Below, one piece after another: positions 12,364 to 23,332 of a stretch of 64,000 bases of DNA (positions are counted from its first letter, which is position 1; every line of letters starts with the position of its first letter). The position numbers were made by a program, and so were the translations under genes. The notes beneath the pieces were generated by a model. The model did not search any database. It was not told the DNA's origin and was given only the letters and a program-made list of their open reading frames with translations. This DNA is from Locusta migratoria (taxonomy: Eukaryota; Arthropoda; Insecta; Orthoptera; Acrididae): positions 163,026,549 to 163,090,548 of the forward strand of contig CM048750.1 in the NCBI GenBank assembly GCA_026315105.1, read 5' to 3'.

Positions 12364-13330
12364 TTAACTCTAGAACGGCCAGACTCCCTTGTACGGCCAC
12401 ATGGGTCAAAATGACCCACAGGCCATTTTTACACTTATATTTGTTTTCTTCAGCAATCTTATGGTTGGATCTTCATATTTATGATGTTTTATCATTTTAT
12501 AAGTGCTCAGGTGTTTGCTTTTATTCTTGGTAAGTAGTTTGTATACAGTGTGTGCACTGATCATGGCCAGGTCAAGTATGTTGTACAGAATGTGGACAGG
12601 CCATTGATGAGTTGCTGCTGTGATACTATACTTTCGACACATTTGGTTGATGCAATCCACACCTGCTTTTGTTTTATTGTAAAATGCAACTGTTTCATGA
12701 AGCTTCTTGGTGCATGTTTCGTCGATGTCACATTCTGAATGCGTGGAACTTAGGACCAACGCGTTTTTCTTCATCTTCCCTTGGTAAGAAGTAAGCAAAG
12801 TGGTACCACTGTCATACAGAGTGGTTGCATAAAGGTCTCATTTCCCTGCCGAACACAGTAGGACACTTCCTTCAAGCTTCTTTTCACAGTGCCAACCAAC
12901 CTTGTATTCTGCTTTGCCAGAGCTTCAGCAAGTTTCCGTGAGGTAAAGAAATTGTCTGTGGTGATATTATGTCCCTTGCCAAGAAACAGTTTCATAACAA
13001 CATGCTCCCCAAGTGAACAATTAGTGGGCCGTGTTTCATCTTTACCAAGGCTAGGTATTATGTTTACAACAACTCGATTTTTATCATCACATGTCATCCA
13101 GTTCATTATTCCATAACTGTCAGGCTTACTAGGCATATACCAAATAAATGGGCATTGAACTTTGCAGGGGTAAAGTTGTTCATCAACAGTTATATTTTCA
13201 GTTGGTTTGTAATTTGCAATGCAATTTTCCCAGAATTTGTTCAAAAGTTTGGATGCCAAACAAAACTTGTCTTCAACTTTCCCCTGTGCCCTGAGTTCTG
13301 TACACTCCCTGAAAAGGAAACTTAATACTT
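12364..13330 (-). pseudogene. piggyBac-like transposase relic 1
   Basis: The frame 12,771-13,259 carries the catalytic core of a PGBD4-type piggyBac transposase: NITVDEQLYPCKVQCPF near its start (first catalytic Asp region) and HNITTDNFFTSRKLAEAL (second Asp region). A frameshift leads to 12,406-12,798, which has FYNKTKAGVDCINQMCRKYS and then QWPVHILYNILDLAMISAH, the third catalytic block and following helices. The cysteine-rich C-terminal finger is absent. A palindrome tgggtcaaaatgaccca (12,402-12,418) and a TTAA at 12,364-12,367 lie just past the coding end, where a piggyBac terminus would be expected. The 5' end is lost after about 13,330. Confidence 0.85.
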
Positions 13331-13574
13331 AATGGCTCATGTGACCGTTAGAAGACAGTTCAAATGCTTGAATAGTGAGAAAGATGGGAAATGAAATTAA
13401 TAATATCCTGTTCACATAAAATATCCTGGCATTTGTATTATTAATCAATTTAGAGAAAACTTACATCAATATGACTAGATGGGAATATTCGCCATATACT
13501 CTTAAGTGCTACCTAATTTGGTCTATACACTATAGAAGTTGACTTCTTTGGTTTCTATAGTATGTTCACCTAGG
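13331..13574. other. No feature seen
   Basis: AT-rich spacer between the piggyBac relic and a Penelope-type end. Nothing is recognised. Confidence 0.3.
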
Positions 13575-13749
13575 TGTGTTTGCGTCTGTGTGTGTGTATT
13601 TGTTCACCTTCCTTTTCTTCCCCCAAGGTAAGTCTTTCCTGTCCCGGGATTGGAATGGCTCCTTACCCCCTTCCTTAAAACCCTCATCATTTCCTTTTCC
13701 CTCTCCTTCCCTTCTGCCTGACGAAGCAGCTAGGCTGCGAAAGCTAGCA

Positions 13750-13801
<52 letters not shown>

Positions 13802-13860
13802 CTATTTATTTGTGCTGCTGTCACACCTGCGCTCCTTTGCCTGGTGAGTAATGGTGAGTA
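13575..13860 (+). repeat. Penelope-type end with hammerhead-like core and (GT)n
   Basis: The sequence matches, in inverse orientation, the terminal part of Penelope copy 1 (26,700-26,950). It has the block ggattggaatggctcctta, a CT-rich tract, the core at 13,717-13,744, a (GT)n microsatellite at about 13,752-13,800, and tatttatttgtg. No coding sequence is attached, so it is a solo end. Confidence 0.65.
13717..13744 (+). ncRNA. Hammerhead-ribozyme-like core
   Basis: CTGACGA is followed by one A, a perfect 5-bp helix II (GCAGC/GCTGC with TAG loop) and GAAA. The CUGANGA and GAAA blocks are those of the hammerhead catalytic core. Helices I and III are not convincing here, and the extra A before helix II departs from the classical core, so activity is uncertain. 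Confidence 0.35.
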
Positions 13861-13970
13861 ATCTTAGTCTATTTTTTATATATAATTTTTCCTGCTAGGA
13901 ATTTTTCGTCTATAATATAAACTCTATATATTCCTTAAAACTGTCTTGATTGCAAATTTATTTATTAGTT

Positions 13971-14010
13971 AATGACGCGTTTCGCCCTTTAGCAGGGCAT
14001 CTTCAGATTA
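13971..14010 (-). ncRNA. Minimal type I hammerhead-ribozyme-like motif
   Basis: On the minus strand all three helices can be drawn. Helix I is TAAT/ATTA. Then comes CTGAAGA, one unpaired T, helix II GCCCT/AGGGC, GAA, and a tiny helix III (AC/GT around a GC loop) ending in GTC, the expected cleavage triplet. This matches the minimal hammerheads reported from Penelope-like elements and retrozymes. The unpaired base between CTGAAGA and helix II is non-classical. No Penelope coding sequence adjoins it. Confidence 0.5.
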
Positions 14011-14489
14011 TCTGCGTGACAGAATTTACACAAAATTACAAGGCGGAATTACAAACGGTTATAATGGTACATGGGCTTATTTTGTGTTAAGAAGACAGTA
14101 TAAATGGTAAACAAAGCTTACAATGCGCTCTCCGTGGTGTGACACCGTAAGTTGTTATTGCGGTGTTTCTATTTTCTTGGGATGCTTTTTAGTTTCCCTT
14201 TTGGCCCCACAAATGTACGGGTAACAACGAATTACAATTGAAACATACTCGGCAAAGATGTGAGAAACATAAAACCGATTTTTTAAGATTGCCTTAATCG
14301 AAGCGGTGGTCTCTGATGACACAAGATAAGCCCATGTTTACAATTGCGCTCACGGGCGGTGGGCGGGCGTGGTGTGCTGCTCCGCCGACTTGTACAGACT
14401 AAGGGAATGTGGGTAGGGAGCGACATAGGAAGCCGATGTATAAGACGGGACAGATTGGAAATCATTTAATATAAACTCAGTATTTCCTG

Positions 14490-14880
14490 TGATAACCAAG
14501 GATTTTTTGTAGGTCTTGCCTTTCTACCTATTTTGTCCAATGCTGCCTTAACTATTTCATCTCTCAAGGCTACCCCTTCCTATTCTACTGTTATATCCCC
14601 CCCCCCACCCTTTCTGTCAACTGTTGCCTAAAGCTCACTCTGAAATTCTTAATTTTTTTCAGTTTCAGCCTACAGTTCATGACCAATAAGATATGACCAG
14701 AGTCTATATCTGCCGCTAGGTATGTTTTACAGTTTAAAACCTGGTTCCGAAATCTATGCCTTACCATTATAAAATCGATCTGGTACCTTCCAGTGTCTCC
14801 TGATCTCTTCCACATATACAACCTTCTTTCATGATTCTTAAACCAGGTGTTTGTTATGATTAAATCACGTTCCATGCAAA
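14490..14880 (-). pseudogene. RTE-like element: C-terminal endonuclease fragment
   Basis: The frame 14,591-14,875 reads ITNTWFKNHERRLYMWK, then GDTGRYQIDFIMV, then YLAADIDSGHILLVM. This is the end of the APE-type endonuclease domain of RTE elements, where the family has an S-D-H triad that here reads S-G-H. Loss of that Asp would kill nicking activity. The following linker decays into stops toward 14,490. The reverse transcriptase is not attached. Confidence 0.75.
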
Positions 14881-15003
14881 ATTCTACCAGGTGGCTTCCT
14901 CTTCATTCCTTTTGCACAGTTCATATTCACCTACTATTTTTCCTTCCCCTCCTTTCCTACTACCAAATTCTAGTCTCCCATCACAATTACGTATTCCTCT
15001 CCC

Positions 15004-15690
15004 TTAACCCTTCTATGCATGACCTATATTTTTTGCACATTTACATACCCTGGGTCCATTGGACCCGTTACATCTAAATTGAAAATTTAAATGAAAATAA
15101 GTGTTTTGTGGCTATTATGATGCACAGATATTTTTATTTGAAGGTTCATGAGTATAATATAAGAAAGCTGTAGATATTTTAATGATTTTTACTGGCTTTT
15201 AAAATGTATAATAGTATAATTTTAAGATGGAATAATTTTTTAATAGATTATATCATGAAAACTGATACAAACACCGCCAATATTATTTTTCACAGTGTTC
15301 AAATAGGTGATTCTGCCACTGTCAAAGCATAAATCATTTCACAAAAAACATCACATGAGTTTTTACAATTGTTGCACACCACACTGCTATGGTCCTGGCA
15401 TACATGTTTTGAGCACTTACTGCAGACTGTTTTTGTTTGTCTGACCTTTGAAGCAGGACACAGTGAACAATGAACATGTTTTCTTCTGGCGACCAACTGT
15501 GCTGTTGCTGTTACTGCTGTTTTGAGTTTCAGGGGTAGTAATGAACTTCTCCATATCCAGAAGTATAGATTTTTGCAGAAAGGGATTAGAAGATCTTATT
15601 AACATAAATGGTTGGATCATCTCCATGGAAAGTTCCTTGATGAAAAGCCTCCTCTTGTGCAAAAGCCCTTTGTGATACGTGGGATGTTAT
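15004..15690 (-). pseudogene. piggyBac-like relic 2, C-terminal zinc-finger part
   Basis: The frame 15,417-15,662 gives a helical segment (HKRRLFIKELSMEMIQPF) followed by a linker. The overlapping frame 15,299-15,496 gives the finger, with HCSLCPASKVRQTKTVCSKC then CQDH and CNNC. This is the cysteine-rich C-terminal domain of many piggyBac transposases. The two frames show a frameshift at the junction. Past the coding end lie a palindrome gggtccattggaccc (15,052-15,066) and TTAACCC at 15,004-15,010, the layout expected of a piggyBac terminus. It is not the missing C-terminus of relic 1, because it sits upstream of that relic in coding orientation. Confidence 0.7.
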
Positions 15691-16181
15691 GCTTTGTAGG
15701 TAATAAACGCATTTAGAGTGCATATGTCCATTATGTTGCACCACTTGTAGTTCACTGTTTATATCTTAAGTTTTCATTTGGAGAGAGCTAAGTTGAGAAA
15801 TAAAAACATCTCGAACATATTCTTATGTACAAGTCAATACGCAAATAACAGCAAAGGAGTCAATAAAAACAGTTTTGCTGTTTAAGGGGTAATTCCATTA
15901 GTCAGAGAATGGTAAGAGAATAGTTTTCTCATTTTAAGGAGGATTTCAATCCTTTACATTGAAGGAAGTTCTATGGGATTTAATAAACATCATTTAAACA
16001 CATTCATCCACAAAAATAGTGTTTGAAAATATATTATCTATTTTACTAAAAGGCTAAACTAGGAACCTAATTTTTACCTATCTAACCACTTCCAGGATGA
16101 AGAAAAATTTGAGTTTCAGTAACTTGCTTGGTTATGGATTGATTTTAAAAATTTAAAATCATGTTTTACACATTAGGTAAA
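15691..16181. other. No gene seen
   Basis: AT-rich, intron-like. I looked for the other piggyBac terminus (inverse of CCCTTCTATGCATG followed by TTAA) and did not find it. Confidence 0.3.
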
Positions 16182-16290
16182 CAATATAATAAGGGTAGTT
16201 TACAACTCGCTGCAAAGATGTAGGATGAGCTGCAACAAGCACATAAAAAAAGACACACATATGACACTTGAGCTGTAGCTCAAGATGTAC
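16182..16290 (-). repeat. Penelope-type terminal repeat fragment
   Basis: In minus orientation it shares gtaaac, then an aactcgc block, gctgcaac, and the tgtgtcttttttatgtgc phrase with the repeats at 51.5 and 55.5 kb. The core is replaced by a perfect 8-bp-arm palindrome, cttgagctgtagctcaag, at about 16,269-16,286. Confidence 0.5.
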
Positions 16291-16617
16291 AATATGATAG
16301 ACCTTAGACACCTCAGAAACTACTTTCTGTTTACATCAGCCTATAGTAATACTTCAGCATTGGGTGTGACATTTTAATTTCCCTTTATTTTGCAGACAGT
16401 TTCCACATACATAATTTAATCTACTTACAAGATTATATCATGGTATGACATTCACTTCATGATATGTATTTATTTATTTAATCATGTCTGAGGTACATCT
16501 GTATTCAATATTCTGAGATATATCAGACAATGAGATGCAGGAATAACTAATTTTTGCCTAAAACAAAGTGCAAATTACCTGATATTCTTCTATTGTTTGA
16601 TAATCAGAGCACTTACT

Positions 16618-16795
16618 AACTTATACATCTACATGGCAGAGGGTACAATGTACCACTAATACACATTCCTTTTCTGTGCCACTCCTAAATAGGACAAGGG
16701 AAAAGTTAATGCTGTATGCCCTGTACAAGCCTCAATTTCTTTTCCATCAAAATTTACTCATAATAGCAAATTTATTACAACTGAACTGTATAAGG
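16618..16795 (+). repeat. Dispersed repeat with tacatctacat head
   Basis: The phrases tacatctacatggcagaggg and gtaccacta resemble the locust-type dispersed family of non-LTR 3' ends also seen at 36.1 kb. No coding sequence is recoverable here. Confidence 0.45.
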
Positions 16796-16805
16796 TATAG
16801 CTGTG

Positions 16806-17095
16806 ACATACAAAAATTTGTACTGGACTAGGACTTGAACCCAGGTTTCACATTTTTTGTGAGTGGTTGTCTTACCATTAGGCTACCCAAACACAACTCC
16901 AGGACTGACCCAAACCTCTCTGTATGTCACACTTACTACATGAGACTCAACTATATTCATTCATCTCTCATATATGTAGTAAGTTTGGCATATGTTTGAG
17001 TAGGCTAATGGTAAAGGCAACCGGCTCATGAAAAGCTAGGTGCCAGGGTTCGAGTCTCAGTCTGGTACAAATTCTTGTATATTGTATTTCTTATC
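16806..17095. repeat. Inverted pair of tRNA-derived SINEs
   Basis: The right copy (about 16,980-17,095, plus) has an A-box-like stretch (gagtaggctaatggtaaagg) and a B box (gggttcgagtct). The left copy (about 16,806-16,890) is its inverse, with gaacccag and ttaccattaggctac. The flanks caaaaatttgtac and gtacaaattcttg extend the inverted match. Both have a tRNA-like head with an internal Pol III promoter, so they are SINEs rather than working tRNA genes: the acceptor stem does not close. Confidence 0.6.
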
Positions 17096-17284
17096 GACCA
17101 TATGGTCTATCTATTGAAATCAAAGAAACTTAGTGAAAAATGTCCCCCCTGTTATTAACTTGTGGAATGTTTTTCAGACTTGTCCCCTCAGACAGTTTCT
17201 ACTTGGAAAATTAAGTCTTTGTTTCGACATGATACCCAAAGAGCCATATTTTGTCACCTGTTCTAAACTTTTTTAGGAGTTCAT

Positions 17285-17410
17285 TGTGAAAAATTCAAAT
17301 GTTTGTAAATCTATCGGACCAAACAGCGTGGTCATCAGTCCGTAGCTTACAAACTACTTAAACCTAGGTAAACTAACCTAAGGACAACACACACACCCAT
17401 GCCCCAGGGA
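17285..17410 (-). repeat. tRNA-type SINE fragment (3' part only)
   Basis: It matches the 3' two-thirds of the SINEs at 29.9 and 34.8 kb (ggtcatcagtcc, acaaactacttaaacctagg, ctaaggacaaca). The tRNA-like head with the B box is missing after about 17,405. Confidence 0.7.
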
Positions 17411-17834
17411 ACTTCATTCAGAAATTCCTGAGTGATATCAACTCAATCTTTGTTTTGATTAAAATTCAACAATTTTGGCACAAACTCTACTTTCTTTAAA
17501 AAGCATACTGTAGCTGCTTACACACAACTACTGCACTAAAGGACAATTACAGAGTGTCCACACAGTCATCTGTTCCCCTTTACATAAGACTTGTGTGTGG
17601 CACTACTAGTATCCATGATATGCACCTATGATGAAATGCTAATTATGAGCCTCACATGTTACTGGAAAGTGCATGTTACAACAACAGCTGCATGGTTAAT
17701 GAACAGAGTTAAGTCAAATGTTTTTCACGAAATATTTTGAGGCAGTGAAGTTGTATACAGGCAAACAAAGTCAAATTAACTTATAGAGTCCTAATTTTCC
17801 AATTGATGCAGACTCTAAGCTTTTTTTTACATAC
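17411..17834. other. Intron-like spacer
   Basis: No gene or repeat is recognised. A poly-T stretch ends at 17,829, just outside the donor of the next exon. Confidence 0.3.
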
Positions 17835-17966
17835 CTGATGTTATTAGTTCTAATGAGAGCTGATCACCTCCACAATTTCTGATATTTCCTTTGTCTTTCT
17901 GTATACTAATTTCAGGTTCTCTCTTCTCTGGATTAATAAGACTCTCCACTGTAAATTCTTTATCAC
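17835..17966 (-). CDS. Internal exon of unrecognised minus-strand host gene
   Basis: The 132-bp open segment is bounded on the minus strand by acceptor gtgtgtctatcag and donor CATCAG|gtatgt, a strong pair. It starts and ends in phase 1, so its length is a multiple of three. The encoded 44 residues include DKEFTVESLINPEKREPEIS and end in LSLELITS. They are acidic and polar with no recognised domain. Exon 31,301-31,441 has the same 1/1 phase and can precede it directly, the two joining through a Gly codon. No transposon family shows this sequence. Confidence 0.6.
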
Positions 17967-18339
17967 CTGATAGACACACATTAAAATCAGGCATTTTTAC
18001 CATAAAAACTAGGTTACATCAGTCTTTTTTAAATAGTAAAATAATGCTTTTCTTAAAAAGTGTGACACAAATTAGATGGCAGATTGTATGATCAGACAAC
18101 ATCAAATATTGTTTTAATACAAAATAAAGATGCTTAAATATGGAAGTCAACTTTACACCAACAAAATGACAATCGATTACTATTCATCAAGAATGACAAT
18201 ACTGTGGTTTATATATTTTTCGGCAACTTAAAAACTACTGTTAGTATCTGATTCTGGATGTGGATTATAAAGACTCAGGCATCAAGTACATTTAAGTAAT
18301 TTATTTAAATAAACTACCTACTACAATTAAAATACATAA
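17967..18339. other. Intron-like spacer
   Basis: AT-rich. Nothing is recognised between the exon and the Helitron. Confidence 0.3.
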
Positions 18340-19890
18340 TCTATATCTATATATAAAAGGCTTGTGTGTGTACGTGCTGACAGACTTTTCTCCATGACCA
18401 CATACTGCCACCCACTCGTGGTTGTGGTGGTAGATAGCCCTTGGTCTAATGATGTTAGTAAGGGAGTTTGGTCGCGGTGCGTGGCAATAGGTGAGTGTAA
18501 CAAGCAAAAATTCGCAAAATACGCAATAAAACGATTTCGCATTGTCCGCCATGTTTAAATTTGGCAAACGAGTTTCTATCGGTTATTATGTGACAAATAA
18601 TTGCTTGCTTACCTCTTGATTTGGAATTTAATTCCATATCCGATGTTGTAGGCTGATATAGAAACGGAATCGAAACATATTTTCTTCTCTTTTTCTTTAA
18701 ATGCTTCTTAGCAGCCATGTTTGAATTTGGCAAGAAACTAAATATGAATATCTATGCCTGGCATGCTAAGAAAACTGAAGTTCAACATCCACAGAGTATA
18801 GAGATCAATGCCGCGATACTATCTGATGTGAAAGGTGTTATTGTTTGACAGCTGGGTCAAGAAAAACTATATCACGTAGTCCTACTCATATCACGGCGGC
18901 CTCCTGTGATAATGTTGGCAACAGATGTTGAATAATGAGAATCATGTGATATCGTCATAAGCCAATCGCGTGACACGCAAATATTTTGTCGTAAAATCAA
19001 GCATACAGCAAGAACAGCAGTATTTATCTACACTCTATGTGGTTCGGTCATCTTTGCAACGATTTTATATCGTGCTATTGATGTTGCCAACATAAAAACA
19101 CGAGGCCGCCAGGATAGAAAGTAAAATTTTACCGAATCAGATACATCCGTTGTTGTCACATGTCATTATGACCACCACTCTCACGCGAAACTCTTTTGTA
19201 TAGAGTCTCATGATTCACACAGTCTTACAATTCATTCCAAATTCCTATTCAAGAAGATATTTGTGAAAACTGTTACAAATCAATATTCACACTTATCCAA
19301 TATTGTTTTCAGAAATATAATTTGCCAGCTGCTTTCGGCGCTGCTGTTGCAATGTGTAACAAAATTGAGAATAACGACGTATAATATCAAATATATAAGT
19401 TTTTAACTTCTCGGCGCGTTTTCCTCAATACTTTACTGACAATTAACAGAGACAAAGTTGAAAATGCAGATAGGCTAACAAATAATAGAGCGCTACACTA
19501 CAGTCACAGTCATAGTTCGATTAGTTGGTGTGGTTGATTTAATTATTACTATTTCTCATCTCAAAGATAGAAGTGTTTTCAGAAGTTTACTTCAAACAGA
19601 GAATTACACAACGCAATGTTAACTTTATGAACACAACATAACATTGAATTTATATCGTTCCGGAGTACGGACTTAATTTCACGTTTTGTATGAAAAACGT
19701 TATGAACATTCATTGTTTTTGACAATTACTTCTACTTAAATTTGACATCTTAGCTAGGAGAACTGAGTTTATTGACAGAACGATCCAACAAGGATTCTGT
19801 TTTTGCTGACCTAGGTTCGAAACACTAAAAACCATGATCTACACAGGCCCTTCTTTAACAACCATTGCGAAGCACGGGCATATAAGCTAG
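18340..19890 (+). mobile_element. Non-autonomous Helitron-like element
   Basis: The 5' end is TCTATATCTATATATAAAAG and the 3' end is catataagCTAG. The element sits between A (18,339) and T (19,891), with no target duplication. TC at the start, CTRR at the end and A/T insertion are the Helitron rules, and a small TGC-GAA-GCA hairpin lies just before the end. The 1.55 kb interior has no Rep/helicase coding. It does contain two similar blocks (gccatgtttaaatttggcaa near 18,549 and a variant near 18,715), suggesting an internal duplication. Confidence 0.65.
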
Positions 19891-21415
19891 TACAATGAAT
19901 AAAATTCTGCACTAAAATACAAGTTGGCATGCCTGTAATTCCTGTCTGCGACATTGTGTTCGAAAGCATGGGGTGTGGGGGGGGGGGGGGGAAGGTGAAA
20001 TGTTACGAGTAGTATGGGGTTGAATTGCACTCGTGACTGACCTAATTCATGACTTGCAAAATCTGAAAGAATTGCACACGGTCAATGCGAAACCTGTCTC
20101 ATCGCACCAAGTCAGACTCACCTATTGCGCTGGACTGCTTGTGGTCGACTGACTGTCGCAATGAATAGCAGGCACTTTAGAGCTGTGTCCACCTTCTACT
20201 CTCAGAACACAGCTTTGGAAGGGGAGCTAGGTTGCTGAAATGCCAATACTGAATATCTCCCTGTTTAGCACTTGAACCTCGTAGGGACAGGCATGAAGAA
20301 TATACAAAGATAAGCAAAGAAGTTGTCAATCACTTTGGTTGGCGTCTTTCTCACTTTCTCCCAATGGAAATTAAAATAACTTATAATGAATGCACAGTGC
20401 ACAGTTGTGGAACAGAGTAGCAGCTGCCACAATATCATACAGAGATAGTGACACTGTTGGCATCAGTTGATGAGCTCTATAAATATGATATTCCTCAAGC
20501 CCCGTGGCAGTAGCCAAAGGAACTCAGAAGATGTTGCCCATAAACAGAGATGAAATGTTGGGAAAAAGTTTTATACATTGACCATGGTCACTCAGCCAGA
20601 AGGTTTCAACTAAAGATTGCAAAAAGCATTCAACGGATATATGAATAAAATTTTGTTGATTGATCTGGAAAAAATTGTAGGATGTTTTGCTCTTTCATAA
20701 ATTCATTACTGTAAATGGGTAAAAACATTTGATTGCTGATAAAAATGGCATTGAATTTTGTTTCTGAACTGATATACTTTTTCCGTAAAAATTTTGGCAA
20801 CCTGTTACTACGTAGAAGGAGTCTAATCTGTCCACAAAGAGAAGGACAAGGACTCCTTAGTTCTAAATCAGCAGAAGTTGATAGAAGTTTGCAGACTTTG
20901 GGTCCACTCAAGTTTTATGCCTGACCACTGCCAACCTATGTGAGCTAATACAAATCCTTCTGTATGTGGTCATTTTGAAGGCATTGTTGTGCTGTGTTGT
21001 GTTGAATTGTGTAGTTACGTATTACAACTCTTGATCAGTAATGAAAAGATTCTTGGCCAGTTGAGGGAAACAATAGATACTCCCACTACACAGAGAAGGA
21101 CAAGGGCTAATATTTTATGGAGGTGGAGTTATAAAAACTATGAATGATGTCACTGAATTTTGCAAGAAGGAGAACAAAAATGAAGTCTTTCCCAAGCCTC
21201 TTTATCAGATGATGAACCATGATGTACCCAGGAGCAAACTTGAGCTTTATGAGGAGGAGTCAGAAATTTTGTAAAGTGATCCTATGAAATCACCATAAAC
21301 TCCTGGCATAAAGAGGTATATTTCAGTTCATATTGATCAATTCAATAGTGCTTTGAAATTGTCTCCCTTTTGTGTGACTTGCCTTAAAGTGGACGTTTTC
21401 CTTGTGTGTTTAACA

Positions 21416-21462
<47 letters not shown>

Positions 21463-22076
21463 TCATCCACTAGGTTGGTAAAGCTGCAATAACAAAGTCA
21501 GTTTTTATGAAATCCCAATGTAGCATACTGTGTGATGGTATGCATTCTTCCTTCAACTCTCCTCTTTCATCCCATTCCAATCACAGATAGTTCATAATTT
21601 CTGCATTTAGTTTTGGTGCAGAAAAAATAAGTTCATCTACCTGAAATGTACCACACTGTTAGCGTATATGATGTATTAGCCAGCTAAAAGCAACACTATT
21701 AAAATTCTGACTATACTTATCAAACAGAGACTCCAAACTCTAGCTCACACAGAGATATGCTGTGAGTTCTTGGTAAAATATCAGGCAACCAGGTTGCCAG
21801 TAATTTGCATAAATGCCTACAGGTCAGTTAATTATTCCTTATTTGCGTTTTCATCAACTCAAACCATCAACAAATCTGCATTTACTGTCAGAAGTGTAAT
21901 CAATACAAGTTCTCTTCCACACTGATTTGATACTTATCATACAAAACAGAAAGAACAAAATCTACATAGATAAATTGTGGGACCTTGACAGTTATAGATC
22001 CACAACTACTTGTGAGTTACTAAAAACATTTCAAAAAATTCATTATAATGTCCCCAAAAGTTGATACAGTATTGAG
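19891..22076. other. Unassigned 2.2 kb with G and T homopolymers
   Basis: A G run of about 14 is at 19,978-19,991 and a T run of about 42 is at 21,420-21,461. Short frames such as 20,630-20,911 look random. No transposon protein, terminal repeat or exon is recognised. Confidence 0.35.
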
Positions 22077-22885
22077 TCATGCCACAATGACCTTCCATTC
22101 ACTAATACCCGTGTCCATCATGAAACACTTTACTATCTCAGGATTATTTACAGCTAATTGGTCAAATGTGTTTCCATAACCATTTGCAATTTGTGTGGCC
22201 GTGTGCACATAATTTTTGGAGAATTCATTTTTTCCCCTTTTTGGCCATTCAGTAACTATGTCATCTGAGTCGGATGTAGACAGAATTTGGTTGTCAAGTA
22301 TAGCCTGAAGACCAATCTCCAAGGTGCCATGAAGTGGTGGCCTCCTTGGCCAGGTTATCGACATGATCATTCTCTGGGATGCCAATGTGGCTTGGGGCCC
22401 AAGCGAAAACCACTGAATGCTCTGACTCGCTAAGTGTGAAGACGGCATCTTGGATTGACTGCAACAAAGGTGCTTGGGAAGAAACTGGTCAAGGATTTGC
22501 AAGCCACTCAGGAAGTCACTATAAATTACTATAGACACCCGGGGCAGACTCTGAAATGCTGAAGAGCACGAGAAATAGCCACCAGCTCAGCTGCAAAAAT
22601 GCCACTTCCACAGAGCAAGGAATGCTACAATGCTGCTCAATATTATCACCATGGACATAAGCACACCCAGCACAGCTATCCACCAGGGAACAGTCTGTGA
22701 ATACAACTTCTGCACTAAGGAATGAATCGAGCAGTGCCTGCAACTGATGACAGAGGTGTTATGTTAAAACAGAGGCTTTTGAGTTATGGGATAAGTCTAA
22801 TTGAAGCTGCAGGTGAGGAATGGACCAAGAAGGGGTATGGAAAGCATAGTGAAAAGTAGAAGGGATCAGAAAGAACTCAAGCAAT

Positions 22886-23332
22886 GAAAAAATGGAATAA
22901 ATATTGTTAAAAACGAGATAGAATGGCTGGCCAGTACTTACCATTGTCCTGTACCACCGATAGTCACACAAATGAAGAATCAGAAAAAAGGGGACAAAAA
23001 GGACAAGCTTTCGGAACACAGTTCCTGCGTCAGGTGGGAGAGAAGGGAAAAAGAAAGGATGGGAACAGAAGGGAAAGGTAGTTCACGACCTAGGTCATGA
23101 ACTACCTATCCCTTTTGTTCCCATCCTTTCTTCTTCCCTTCTCTCCCACCTGACGAAGGAACTGTGTTCCAAAAGCTTGTCCTTTTTGTCCCCTTTTTTC
23201 TGATTCTTCATTTGTGTGACTATCGGCGGTACAGGACAATGGTAAGTACTGGCCAGCCATTCTATCTCGTTTTTAACAATATTTATCATCTCTGAGGAGA
23301 ATTTTCATCATTAATCGAAAAAATGGAATAAA
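22886..23332. mobile_element. Foldback insertion A (inverted Penelope-type ends) in LINE copy 3
   Basis: The insertion is flanked by an exact 16-bp direct repeat, gaaaaaatggaataaa, at 22,886-22,901 and 23,317-23,332. Two arms of about 190 bp are nearly perfect inverse copies: left from about 22,902 to 23,093, right from about 23,094 to 23,284. They meet at an almost palindromic centre around gacctaggtc. A single-copy tail of about 33 bp follows the right arm only (to 23,316). Each arm holds a hammerhead-like core. There is no coding. The target-site duplication shows it arrived as one insertion. Confidence 0.75.
23149..23179 (+). ncRNA. Hammerhead-like core in right arm of foldback A
   Basis: CTGACGA, one A, helix II GGAAC/GTTCC with TGT loop, then AAAA. 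In the left arm (minus, 23,006-23,034) the last block is still GAAA but the first reads CTGACGC. Each arm has thus lost a different conserved base, as expected if the ancestor had an intact core. Helix III (around AAGCTT) is unclear. Confidence 0.35.

Noticed and set aside
13752..13800. (GT)n as a CRISPR-like or telomeric repeat
   Set aside because: Simple dinucleotide microsatellite. No spacer structure and no telomere unit.
12364..15690. The two piggyBac pieces as one element
   Set aside because: The C-terminal finger piece lies upstream of the core in coding direction, and each piece has its own terminal TTAA and palindrome.
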